Assembly: GCA_015655615.1 (NCBI GenBank)
Contig: JAATES010000266.1
Coordinates: 1 to 9,783 of the forward strand
Origin: Actinomycetales bacterium
Lineage (GTDB): Bacteria; Actinomycetota; Actinomycetes; Actinomycetales; Cellulomonadaceae
Length of the DNA stretch: 9,783 bases
Direction of reading: 5' to 3'
Shown: in pieces, positions 1 through 7,380 of the stretch
Layout: the number at the start of each line of letters is the position of its first letter
Numbering within the stretch: position 1 is the stretch's first letter
Made by a program: the position numbers and the translations under genes
Notes under the pieces: model-generated
Databases searched by the model: none
The model's input: only the letters and a program-made list of their open reading frames with translations
What the model was told of the DNA's origin: nothing

Positions 1-1541
1 ACGGCGGCGATCTGGTTCCCGATGTGCCGCTTGGCTGCGCCGCTGTCATACCAGCGCAGGCCGTACTGATCGGTACCAGGTGCAACGGCGAGATCCCGGG
101 AGTTGGCCAGGGCCGCAGTGACCTGGTTGCCCAAATACGTGGTGTACGGATGATCAGCGAGCAGAGCATTCAGCTCGGAGAGACCTCGGACGGCGGGGCC
201 TTTGAAGACAGGGCCGTCGTTCTTGCAGGCGTAGCCGAAGAGCTGGTTGTTATCGACATTGGTGTTGGCCTCGCAGGTGTCGCGCATGATGCCGTCCTTG
301 CTCAGCGTGGCATCGGAGGTGAACGCGTCGGCGACCTGACGAGCGGTGGTGATGACGGAGGAATCCGCCGTGGCCTGGTAGTACTCAGTGAGTGCGGAGA
401 GCAATGCACCCTGGTTGTACGTGTAGTGGGCCGAACCCGTGCCGACTGTGCACGTGCTCTCGCCCATGCCGTCGTTGACCAGGCCGTCGGAGCCGATCAG
501 GCCTGAGGTCCTGTACCAGTTCCACTGAGTCTGTGCCCGCGTGAGGTAGACGGAGTCGCCGGTCTCCTGGTAGAGCGCGGAGACCACCTGGAGGTAGAGG
601 CTGTTGGAGATCGCGGCGTGGTACGTCTCATCGACATGCCAGTAGACCCCGCCTCCGCAGGCGGTGGAGGTGTGGTCCGTCATGAACTGGGCGGCCACCT
701 TCGCGGAGTCGAGGTACTTGACCAGCCCGGTCCGCCGGTAGGCATCGATCCAGGCCATCGCCCACCAGCCGGTGTCATCGATGAACTTGTTCCGGAAGTT
801 GTCACCGAGGCCGTCGACGTCCTTTGTCACGTTCTTGGTGTAGATCTGGTCGATCAGAGCGTCGTACCGGGTGTCATCTGTAGCCTCGGCCGCCCCGACG
901 AGTGCCGAGGTGGCCACCGCGGAGTGCCACCACTTGGTCCACCAGGGATCACCGTTGTCCTTGACCGGCTGCGTCCCGGTCGGGTCGACATCGAAGAGAC
1001 CCGTGGCTGCCGAGAAATAGGGGTCCAGACCCTCCACCCCGGCAAAGACGGTGCTGGTGGTCGATCGTGCAGCCGCCGTGCAGTACGGATCGCCATTGAC
1101 GCTCATGCACGCCCAGAGTTCCCCGACCGTGCCGGTGGCTTCATTGGCATCGTTGATCATTCCGGTGACGGCGGTGCCGTCGGCCTGTGCGGCGGTGTAG
1201 GCGAGCTCACCGGGCTCCCGAGTCTTGAATCCGTCGAAGGAGCGGTTCAGCCACACCGCGTCACCGGACTGGCCGCCGGAGAGCGAGGCCCAGCCCATCT
1301 GATCGGTATCGCTGATATGCAGGGTGACGGTGCGGCCCGCGACGGTCCGACTCGCCGCTTGGCGGTCTCCGCCAGCCAGGCCTGCGGCGCGTCCGTCGGC
1401 GCGCACGATGCCGTCACCCGTGGCATGAGGGTTGGTGATCGTCGTCACGGCCAGCGCGTCCGGGGCCGTCAGAAGGGTGGCCATCAGTCCGAAGGCCAAT
1501 GCTCCAGCGAAGATTCGCGGCTTCGGACGGAAGCGATTCAT
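1..1541 (-). CDS. Secreted GH76 family endo-alpha-1,6-mannanase, 3' end cut by window edge
   Basis: Translating the minus strand from the ATG at 1541 gives 513 residues without a stop before the edge. Residues 1-31 are a Sec signal peptide: basic n-region (MNRFRPKPR), hydrophobic core (about 11-25) and an ALA cleavage site before VTT. Residues 75-165 form an accessory region preceding the catalytic core. The core starts near residue 166 and shows GLFDVDPTG, WWTKWWHSA (200-208) and NKFIDDTGWWAMAWIDAY (251-268). The DD pair at 255-256 matches the paired catalytic aspartates of GH76, an (alpha/alpha)6 family cleaving alpha-1,6-mannan backbones such as those of yeast and some actinobacterial walls. 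Six cysteines (145, 154, 295, 364, 423, 439) in the exported part suggest disulfides. An in-frame ATG lies two codons upstream, but GAGAGG at 1553-1548 with a 6-nt spacer favours 1541. The C-terminus, which might carry binding or anchor domains, is not visible. Family assignment is strong; exact substrate is inferred. Confidence 0.9.
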   Translation of the reverse strand, partial: MNRFRPKPRIFAGALAFGLMATLLTAPDALAVTTITNPHATGDGIVRADGRAAGLAGGDRQAASRTVAGRTVTLHISDTDQMGWASLSGGQSGDAVWLNRSFDGFKTREPGELAYTAAQADGTAVTGMINDANEATGTVGELWACMSVNGDPYCTAAARSTTSTVFAGVEGLDPYFSAATGLFDVDPTGTQPVKDNGDPWWTKWWHSAVATSALVGAAEATDDTRYDALIDQIYTKNVTKDVDGLGDNFRNKFIDDTGWWAMAWIDAYRRTGLVKYLDSAKVAAQFMTDHTSTACGGGVYWHVDETYHAAISNSLYLQVVSALYQETGDSVYLTRAQTQWNWYRTSGLIGSDGLVNDGMGESTCTVGTGSAHYTYNQGALLSALTEYYQATADSSVITTARQVADAFTSDATLSKDGIMRDTCEANTNVDNNQLFGYACKNDGPVFKGPAVRGLSELNALLADHPYTTYLGNQVTAALANSRDLAVAPGTDQYGLRWYDSGAAKRHIGNQIAA

Positions 1542-1554
1542 GGTCATCCTCTCG

Positions 1555-1575
1555 ATTGCGGGCCCCGTCCGCAAT
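1555..1575 (-). repeat. 7-bp inverted repeat in the GH76 mRNA leader
   Basis: ATTGCGG (1555-1561) and CCGCAAT (1569-1575) are perfect inverted copies separated by 7 nt. On the minus strand the potential hairpin lies between the LacI-type palindrome and the ribosome binding site of the GH76 gene. No T-run follows, so it is not a classical intrinsic terminator. It could still end transcription from the histidine kinase gene or fold in the mannanase leader. The inverted repeat is seen directly; its function is unknown. Confidence 0.5.
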
Positions 1576-1577
1576 GC

Positions 1578-1589
1578 GACAACGTTGTC
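1578..1589. promoter_or_regulatory. Candidate LacI-family operator upstream of GH76
   Basis: GACAACGTTGTC is a perfect 12-bp palindrome with the central CG typical of LacI/GalR-family operators, which control sugar and polysaccharide utilisation in actinobacteria. It ends 37 nt upstream of the GH76 start codon, where a repressor could overlap the promoter or block early transcription. A smaller dyad, TGGTC-GAT-GACCA, lies just upstream at 1594-1606. No convincing -10/-35 pair was recognised. No LacI regulator is encoded in this window, so the cognate protein is unknown. Confidence 0.5.
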
Positions 1590-1608
1590 ACAGTGGTCGA
1601 TGACCAGT

Positions 1609-2904
1609 CTACGAGATCGAAGCGAATGCTATCGGCGCATGCCAGTGCAGCAGTGTGCCGCGCCCGGTGGGCGAGTCGCCGATCGTGCACTCCCCGGCAT
1701 GCTGCCGGGCGCGTGCCGCGAGATTCCAGGTCCCCGACTTCCGGCCCGAGGCGCCGTCCAGCCCGACACCGTCGTCCTCGACCTCCACCGTGACATCGCG
1801 GTCCGCCGTGTGCAGGCTGATCCGGGCGACCACGGAGGAGGCGTGGGCGTGCCGGGCCGCATTCGCGAGGCCTTCGCGCACCACCGCCACCACGTCGTCG
1901 GCCAGCGTGCCCGTGACGATCGAGTCGAAGGTCTCCTCATCCGCGGCGCTGTCTCCCACGGAGCGCTCGTCCAGGGCGATCAGCAGGGAGGGGGCGAAGC
2001 CCAGCCCGGTGCGCGCGAGTGACGACTCACGGCGCAGCCGCTCCACCACGCCCGAGGCCGCATCGGGATCGCGCAGGGACCGCACCACGGAGCGGATCTC
2101 CCGCACCGACGAGTCCACGCTGGTCAGCGCCTCATCGAGGATCGCGATGAGACCTGCCTTGTCCAGCCCCCGGCCCGCCCGGCGGCGCACCACCTCGAGT
2201 TGCATGCCCGTGGCGAAGAGCTGCTGAATGGCCAGGTCATGAAGATCGCGCGCGATGCGCTCGCGCTCCTCGACCAGGGTGGCCAGCGCCTGCGCCTGGC
2301 GGGCATCAGCCAGCACGAGGGCCAGCGCGGCCTGCTTGGCGAATGACTGGGCGCGGCGCAGATCCGCGTCGTCGAACCGATGAGCGCCGATGGCGCGTAG
2401 CAGCAGAAGCACTCCGACCGGTTGCTCGGCGGTTCCCATCGGTGCGTAGAGCGCCGGCCCATAGCGTCGTAACGGGTCGGATTTCAGGTCCGGCTTCTGT
2501 GCCAGGGAGGGAACCAGACGCGCTTCACCGCTGGTCAGGGCAGTCCAGGACATGCCGTCGCGAGGCATGATCAGGCCCAGCAGGTCGTGTGAGCCGCTGC
2601 CCAGCACGATCTCCGGCGTGAGCTCCCCGGCCAGACCTGGCAGCACCAAGGCTGCCGCGTCGGCGGACCCGACCTCCATCGCCACCTTGACGATGTGCTC
2701 CAGGACCTCCTCCTCCTCGGCCCCGGACAACAGCATGGTGGTGATCTCGGAGGCCGCGACGGTCCAGCGCTCGCGGGTGGCGGCCTCGTAATCCGGGTGT
2801 TCGCCCATGCTCGCGGCCTCTTCAGCGGCGCTCTGTAGCCTGGCAGCGTCCGCCGGGTCGGGAAGGGGAGCGGGCGTGGCAGCGGACGGGGTCGAAGCGG
2901 TCAT
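1609..2904 (-). CDS. GAF-domain sensor histidine kinase, NarL/DevS (DosS)-like, last gene of the cyd operon
   Basis: The 431-residue product starts at the ATG at 2904, which overlaps the cydC stop by one base (TGATG). GGAGG at 2913-2909 gives a 4-nt spacer; an in-frame TTG one codon upstream would sit too close to it. Residues 1-45 are a low-complexity N-terminus and about 46-201 form one GAF domain. The HisKA_3 dimerisation segment ERERIARDLHDLAIQQLFATGM (213-234) closely resembles mycobacterial DevS/DosT, with phospho-acceptor His222. The HATPase_c domain follows, with N-box EGLANAARHAH (N348) and G1 box DDGVG (377-381). There are no membrane helices, so the kinase is cytosolic. DevS/DosT have two GAF domains and bind haem in the first; this protein has one, and haem binding cannot be judged from sequence. 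No response regulator is encoded nearby. By position it probably senses redox or oxygen state and feeds back on the bd oxidase operon (inference). Confidence 0.9.
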   Translation of the reverse strand: MTASTPSAATPAPLPDPADAARLQSAAEEAASMGEHPDYEAATRERWTVAASEITTMLLSGAEEEEVLEHIVKVAMEVGSADAAALVLPGLAGELTPEIVLGSGSHDLLGLIMPRDGMSWTALTSGEARLVPSLAQKPDLKSDPLRRYGPALYAPMGTAEQPVGVLLLLRAIGAHRFDDADLRRAQSFAKQAALALVLADARQAQALATLVEERERIARDLHDLAIQQLFATGMQLEVVRRRAGRGLDKAGLIAILDEALTSVDSSVREIRSVVRSLRDPDAASGVVERLRRESSLARTGLGFAPSLLIALDERSVGDSAADEETFDSIVTGTLADDVVAVVREGLANAARHAHASSVVARISLHTADRDVTVEVEDDGVGLDGASGRKSGTWNLAARARQHAGECTIGDSPTGRGTLLHWHAPIAFASIS

Positions 2905-4619
2905 CAATCCTCCACAGGGGGCTCAGGCTTCCACGGTCGCACGTCGATGACCTGATCCGCGAACCGCGCGGCCCCCAGGTGATGGCTGGCCACGATCACC
3001 ACTCGCACCTGGCTGACGGTGAGCGGCAGTTGCGGCAGCCGCAGCAGATCCGCGACCAGCGCGTCGGCGGTCTCGACATCGAGATGCTCGGCGGGCTCAT
3101 CGATGAGCAGGATCCCAGCGCGCGAGACGAGCGCCCGGGCGATCAGCAGCCGCCGCCGCTCACCACCGGAGACCGTCGAGCCCTCCGGCCCCAGCATGGT
3201 GTCGAGGCCTGCGGGAAGCGCTGAGAGCCATGGGGTCAGCCCCACCACGTCCAGGGCTTCCCGTGCCTCTGCGGGTGTGACCGCACCGCGGGCCACCCGC
3301 AGGTTCTCCAGCACGGTGGTGTGGAAGACGTGGGCATCCTCGGTGGTGAGAATCGGCCGTGACGCGGTGAGGACCGCCCCCGAGGCAGGTGCCAGAATGC
3401 CCGCAAGCGTGGCCAGAATCGTGGTCTTTCCTGCCCCGGACGCACCGGTGAGCATCACTGAGTCTCCCGAGTGCAATCGCAGATCAGGAAGGCCGGTGAC
3501 CGGTCGCCCTGCGGTCCACCCGGCGACCAGTCCGGAGGTCGACAGGATCATGTCGGACTCCTCCGCCGGCACGAGGTCGGCCCCTGCGACGGCAGGCCGA
3601 GATCCGAGGCGCGAAGCGGAGCCGGGGACCGCGTCGGGTGCGAAGGTGTCCTGCTCCGGCTCAGTGGCATCCCAGAGGGCCATCAGTCGCCGGGCCGCCT
3701 GCTGGGACCGGTGCCACTGCGCCGCTGCCGCGGGCAGGACCAGCGTTGACTCGAAGGCCGCCAGTGGAGTCAGGACCACCACGGCGAGGCCGACGTCGGA
3801 CAGTCGTCCGGAGCTCACCGCCGGGATCCCGCACCACAGTGCGCCCAGCACGGCGACTGCCAGCCCCGCCATCCCCAGTGCCGCGCCCCAGGCGGTGTTG
3901 CGGGCACCGGCGTCCGTCGACGCGCGCCACAGGTCGTCGGCCTCGCGCAGTGCGGAGAGCGACTGGGGTGCCCGACCCGCCACCGATTGCTCGGCCGCAT
4001 GGTCGACCAGATCCAGCGCCAGAGCAGAGACGTCCGAACGCGCCTGCGCGCTGTCCTCCTCGGTGCGAGCGGCACCGCGTGCGGTCAGCCACGGCCCGGC
4101 CACGCCGGCCAGCAGCAAGCCGACGGCGAGGAAGCCGCCGGCCTCCGGCAGCAGAGCCATCATGGCGACGACGGTGGCCGCGGACACGCAGGCACTGACG
4201 GCTGCTGGGATGATCGACCGCACCACGACGTCGCCGACATGGTCGACGTCCGCGCCGACGCGAGCCAGCAGGTCACCGCGCCGCAGTGGGGCCACCGCGT
4301 CCAGGCGGCCCTGGGACAGGCGTTCGTAGAGCCGGGAGCGCAGGGCCGACATCCCCCGCAGCGCGACATCGTGGGAGGCCAGACGTTCGACGTAGCGGAA
4401 CACCGCACGCGAGATTCCGAAGGCCCGCACGGCCACCACGGCCACAGACAGGGTCAGCACGGGCGGCATCTGCGAGGCACGTGCGATCAGCCATGCCGAC
4501 ACACCGCCCAGGGCGACGGCGCTGCCCAGGGCCAGGAACCCGAAGAACACGGCCCGGGCGGCGCGGCTCCAGCTGACTCCGAGCAGTCGGAGGGCGCGGG
4601 GAAGCGCACGATCACGCAC
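2904..4619 (-). CDS. cydC: CydC, subunit of the thiol-reductant/haem ABC exporter CydDC
   Basis: This is a 571-residue half-transporter that pairs with CydD in the cytoplasmic membrane and is required for assembly of cytochrome bd. A six-helix ABC transmembrane domain spans about residues 20-300, and the ATPase domain starts near 360. Visible motifs are Walker A GASGAGKTT (392-400), signature VSGGE (483-487), Walker B ILLIDEP with Asp507 and catalytic Glu508, and H-loop SHH with His546. The usual Q-loop glutamine position reads Glu427 (TTEDAHVF). I chose the GTG at 4619: GGAGG at 4630-4626 gives an ideal 6-nt spacer, and the start overlaps the natural cydD stop by 8 nt. A GTG at 4643 in the same frame would add 8 unsupported residues. 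The overlap implies translational coupling to cydD, which the cydD premature stop may disturb. CydC rather than CydD is assigned by order (as in Mycobacterium) and by the transmembrane-domain sequence. Confidence 0.93.
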   Translation of the reverse strand: MRDRALPRALRLLGVSWSRAARAVFFGFLALGSAVALGGVSAWLIARASQMPPVLTLSVAVVAVRAFGISRAVFRYVERLASHDVALRGMSALRSRLYERLSQGRLDAVAPLRRGDLLARVGADVDHVGDVVVRSIIPAAVSACVSAATVVAMMALLPEAGGFLAVGLLLAGVAGPWLTARGAARTEEDSAQARSDVSALALDLVDHAAEQSVAGRAPQSLSALREADDLWRASTDAGARNTAWGAALGMAGLAVAVLGALWCGIPAVSSGRLSDVGLAVVVLTPLAAFESTLVLPAAAAQWHRSQQAARRLMALWDATEPEQDTFAPDAVPGSASRLGSRPAVAGADLVPAEESDMILSTSGLVAGWTAGRPVTGLPDLRLHSGDSVMLTGASGAGKTTILATLAGILAPASGAVLTASRPILTTEDAHVFHTTVLENLRVARGAVTPAEAREALDVVGLTPWLSALPAGLDTMLGPEGSTVSGGERRRLLIARALVSRAGILLIDEPAEHLDVETADALVADLLRLPQLPLTVSQVRVVIVASHHLGAARFADQVIDVRPWKPEPPVED

Positions 4620-6297
4620 TGTGCACCTCCACCACGGAGTCACACAGCGCGACCAGCTCCGGCCGGTGGCTCACCAGGACCACCGCCCGGCCATCGTCAC
4701 GCAGGGCACGGATGGTGTCCGCGACAACCTCCGCGCTCTCACCGTCCAGATGCGCCGTCGGTTAATCCAGCACCACCAGTGCACCGGGAGCGACCAGGGC
4801 CCGCGTCAGCGCCACTCGTTGCCGCTGGCCGACACTGAGCCCGACGCCGCCCTGGCCCACCGCGGTATGCCAGCCCTGCGGCTGTGAGGCGACGACGTCA
4901 TCCAGACCCGTCAGCTGTGCGGCGCGGACGATGCCCGGAGAAATCAGCTCGCCTGGCTCAAGTCCCACATTGGAGGCGATGGTTCCTGGTGCCAGCCAGG
5001 GACGCTGCGGAAGCCAGGTCACTTGTGACCACCATGTCGCCGGGTCGACGGCATGCAGCGGGATCGCCGTGGGCAGGGGGTGGCGCTCGACGCCTGCGGC
5101 TGGAGCGGCGATAAGCTCGATCGACCCTGCGTCCGGGGTGACGAGTCCCAGCAGAGCCATGACCGCCGTGGTCTTTCCCGAGCCGTTCGGGCCCACCAGA
5201 GCGGTGACCTCACCGGACCGTAGGTCGACACTGAGATCACTCGGGGCTGTGACCCGGCGCCCGGGGGCGGCCACGCTCAGGCCCGTCACTCGCACCGATC
5301 CGCCGGTCATCACCGGCGCGGGAGTGCGGGGCACCGAGGGGAGGGGGACGTCCAGCACCTCGAAAGCGCTGTTGGCGGCGGCGATGCCGTCGGCCGAGGC
5401 ATGGAAGTGCGTACCGATCTGGCGGATGGGCTGGTACACCTCGGGGGCGAGGATCAGGACGGCCAGCCCCGTGGTGAGGTCGAGGTCGCCGGAGACCAGG
5501 CGCAGGCCCACGGCGACGGCCACCATCGCGACGGACAAGGTGGTGAGGAGCTCCAGCACGAAGCCCGACAGGAACGCGACCCGTAGGGTCCCCATGGTCG
5601 AGCGCCGGTAGGCCTCACCCAGTTCACGGACGCGACGTTCCGGGCCGTGCTCGCGATGCAGCGCACGCAATGTGGGGATGCCCGCCAGCAGGTCCAGCAC
5701 CTGCGAGCCCAAGCGCCCCATCACGGCCAGTCGGCGTTCGGTCCGCCCCTGGGTGAGCCGGCCCACCAGGATCATGAAGAGAGGCACCAGCGGCAAGGTC
5801 ACGGTGATGATGAGGGCTGCCAGCCAGTCCAGCCGGAGCACCACCAGCAGGCTCGCGGGAGTCACCGTTGCGGCCAGCAGCAATTGCGGCAGGTACCGCG
5901 TGACATAAGGCTGTAGGTCATCGAGTCCACGCGTCGCCAGCGTGACCACCTCGGGGCCACGCCCTTCGGCGAGCCATCGCGGGCCTAGTGCCACTGAGCG
6001 TGCCACCACTTGACTGCGCAGGTCGGCGACCAGGTCGACCCCCGCGCGCTGCCCGAATCGTTCCTGAGCCCACGTGAGCACGATGCGGGCAGCGAAGATC
6101 ACGGCCAGCCAGCCCAGCAGCCTGCGGCTTTCTGCCAGCCCGGCCTGGTGCCCGACGACGGGTGCCACCACGTGCGCCAGCACCAGCGCCTGCACCACGA
6201 TCAGGGCAGCGGTCAGTGCGCCCAGTGCGGCGGTGAGAGCCACGTAACGACGTGCTGGTGCGGCGAATCGCAGCAGCTTCGGATCAAGGGGTTTCAC
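4612..6297 (-). pseudogene. cydD: CydD, subunit of ABC exporter CydDC, interrupted by an in-frame TAA at the Walker B glutamate
   Basis: The frame opens at a GTG (6297), 12 nt after the cydB stop, and would encode 561 residues to a TGA at 4614-4612. Codon 512 is TAA (4764-4762), so the uninterrupted product is 511 residues. The six-helix transmembrane domain spans about 20-300 and contains the CydD-typical segment APEVYQPIRQIGTHFHAS (284-301). The ATPase part shows Walker A GPNGSGKTT (369-377), Q-loop Gln431, signature LSVGQRQR (488-495) and Walker B LVVLD ending at Asp511. Immediately after the stop the same frame reads PTAHLDGES (D-loop) and then VLVSHRPE (H-loop His544), so only the catalytic Glu codon is lost. 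A single GAA-to-TAA change explains it. CydDC exports thiols or haem-related cargo for cytochrome bd maturation; a protein truncated here should be inactive in ATP hydrolysis. No good Shine-Dalgarno precedes the GTG, which suggests coupling to cydB. Sequencing error remains possible. Confidence 0.88.
4762..4764 (-). other. Premature TAA replacing the CydD catalytic glutamate codon
   Basis: On the minus strand the codons read GTC-GTG-CTG-GAT-TAA-CCG-ACG-GCG-CAT-CTG-GAC. The family motif here is L-D-E-P-T-A-x-L-D, so TAA stands where GAA or GAG is expected. The reading frame is unchanged on both sides, which excludes a frameshift. About 150 nt (4761-4612) of cydD message beyond it would go untranslated before the cydC start. 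Confidence 0.95.
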
Positions 6298-6309
6298 AGG
6301 CGAAGCGTG

Positions 6310-7347
6310 TCACACATGGGTGACAGAGCCTTCCGGCTTCATGCTCAGGCCGATGGGCTCGGGAATGTGCGCGGTGGAGATCCGCTTGCGGAACACCCAA
6401 TAGGTCCAGCCCTGGTAGATCAGCACGACCGGGGTCAGCGCGACGGCCACCCACGTCATGATCTTCAGCGTGTAGTCGCTGGACGAGGCGTTGGAGATGG
6501 TCAGGGAGTTCTCCGGGTTGAAGGCCGGCATCACGTCGGGGTACATCGATCCGAAGATCAGCACCACGGCTGCCACGATGGCCACCGCGGAGAACAGGAA
6601 CGCCCAGCCCTCGCGACCCTTCGCGTTGGCGAGCCACACTCCGATGAGCGCGCCTGCCGCGACCACGACCGCGGCCCAGGTCCACGGCACCGAGAAGGCC
6701 AGCTGGGCCCACACGGCCCAGGCTCCGGCTGCCACGATGGCCGCCACCGCGAGCCGGCCGGCCAGTGTGTTGGCCCTCGCGCGCAGTTCTCCATCGGTCT
6801 TCAGTGCCAGGAAGACGGAACCGTGCAGCAGGAACAGCAGCAGCGTCACGACCCCTCCCAGCAGGGCGAACGGATTGAGCAGGGCCCAGAATCCTCCGAC
6901 GTAGGTATGGTTGGCGTCCAGCTCGACGCCTCGGACCAGGTTGGCGAAGGCGACTCCCCAGAGGATCGCAGGAATCCACGAGCCGGCGATGATGCCGCGA
7001 TCGCACCAGGCGGCCCAGCCCGGATCCTTGATCTTCCCCCGGTACTCGAAGCAGACTCCCCGCACGATCAGCGCCAGCAGGATCAGCAGCAGGGGGAGGT
7101 AGAAGCCCGAGAACAACGTGGCGTACCACTCGGGGAATGCGGCGAACGTCGCACCGCCAGCGGTCAGCAGCCAGACCTCGTTGCCATCCCAGACCGGGCC
7201 GATCGTGTTGATCAGGACGCGCCGCTCCTTGTCGTTGCGGCCCAGGATCGGCACGAGCATGCCGACACCGAAGTCAAAGCCCTCCAGTACCAGGTACCCG
7301 GTCCACAGGACCGCGATGAGGACGAACCAGACGATTGCGAGGTCCAT
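6310..7347 (-). CDS. cydB: Cytochrome bd quinol oxidase subunit II (CydB)
   Basis: The 345-residue, highly hydrophobic integral membrane protein is of normal length for CydB (about 330-380). It begins with MDLAIVWFVLIAVLWTGYLV and carries the family hallmarks GFDFGVGM (23-30) and GPVWDGNEVWLL (50-61), followed by further membrane helices of the usual set. It pairs with CydA to form the bd-type terminal oxidase, which reduces oxygen to water with electrons from quinol, has high oxygen affinity, and does not pump protons. The ATG at 7347 is preceded by AGGAG at 7361-7357 with a 9-nt spacer. It lies 33 nt after cydA and 12 nt before cydD, consistent with one transcript. No missing or odd residues were noticed. 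Confidence 0.97.
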   Translation of the reverse strand: MDLAIVWFVLIAVLWTGYLVLEGFDFGVGMLVPILGRNDKERRVLINTIGPVWDGNEVWLLTAGGATFAAFPEWYATLFSGFYLPLLLILLALIVRGVCFEYRGKIKDPGWAAWCDRGIIAGSWIPAILWGVAFANLVRGVELDANHTYVGGFWALLNPFALLGGVVTLLLFLLHGSVFLALKTDGELRARANTLAGRLAVAAIVAAGAWAVWAQLAFSVPWTWAAVVVAAGALIGVWLANAKGREGWAFLFSAVAIVAAVVLIFGSMYPDVMPAFNPENSLTISNASSSDYTLKIMTWVAVALTPVVLIYQGWTYWVFRKRISTAHIPEPIGLSMKPEGSVTHV

Positions 7348-7380
7348 GTCGTGCAGCTCCTATTCTCGGCGATCCGGTGG

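Noticed and set aside
618..1793. 391-codon open frame on the plus strand
   Set aside because: It lies antisense to the GH76 gene, its leader and the end of the kinase gene, has proline/arginine-rich frame-shadow composition and no recognisable domain.
3019..4329. 436-codon open frame on the plus strand
   Set aside because: It is antisense to cydC, which has complete ABC motifs; the Ser/Arg/Ala-rich product is a typical high-GC shadow.
4612..4764. cydD ending naturally at 4762 as a shorter variant
   Set aside because: The frame past the stop encodes the D-loop and H-loop in register and ends in an overlap with the cydC start, so this is an interruption, not a natural end.
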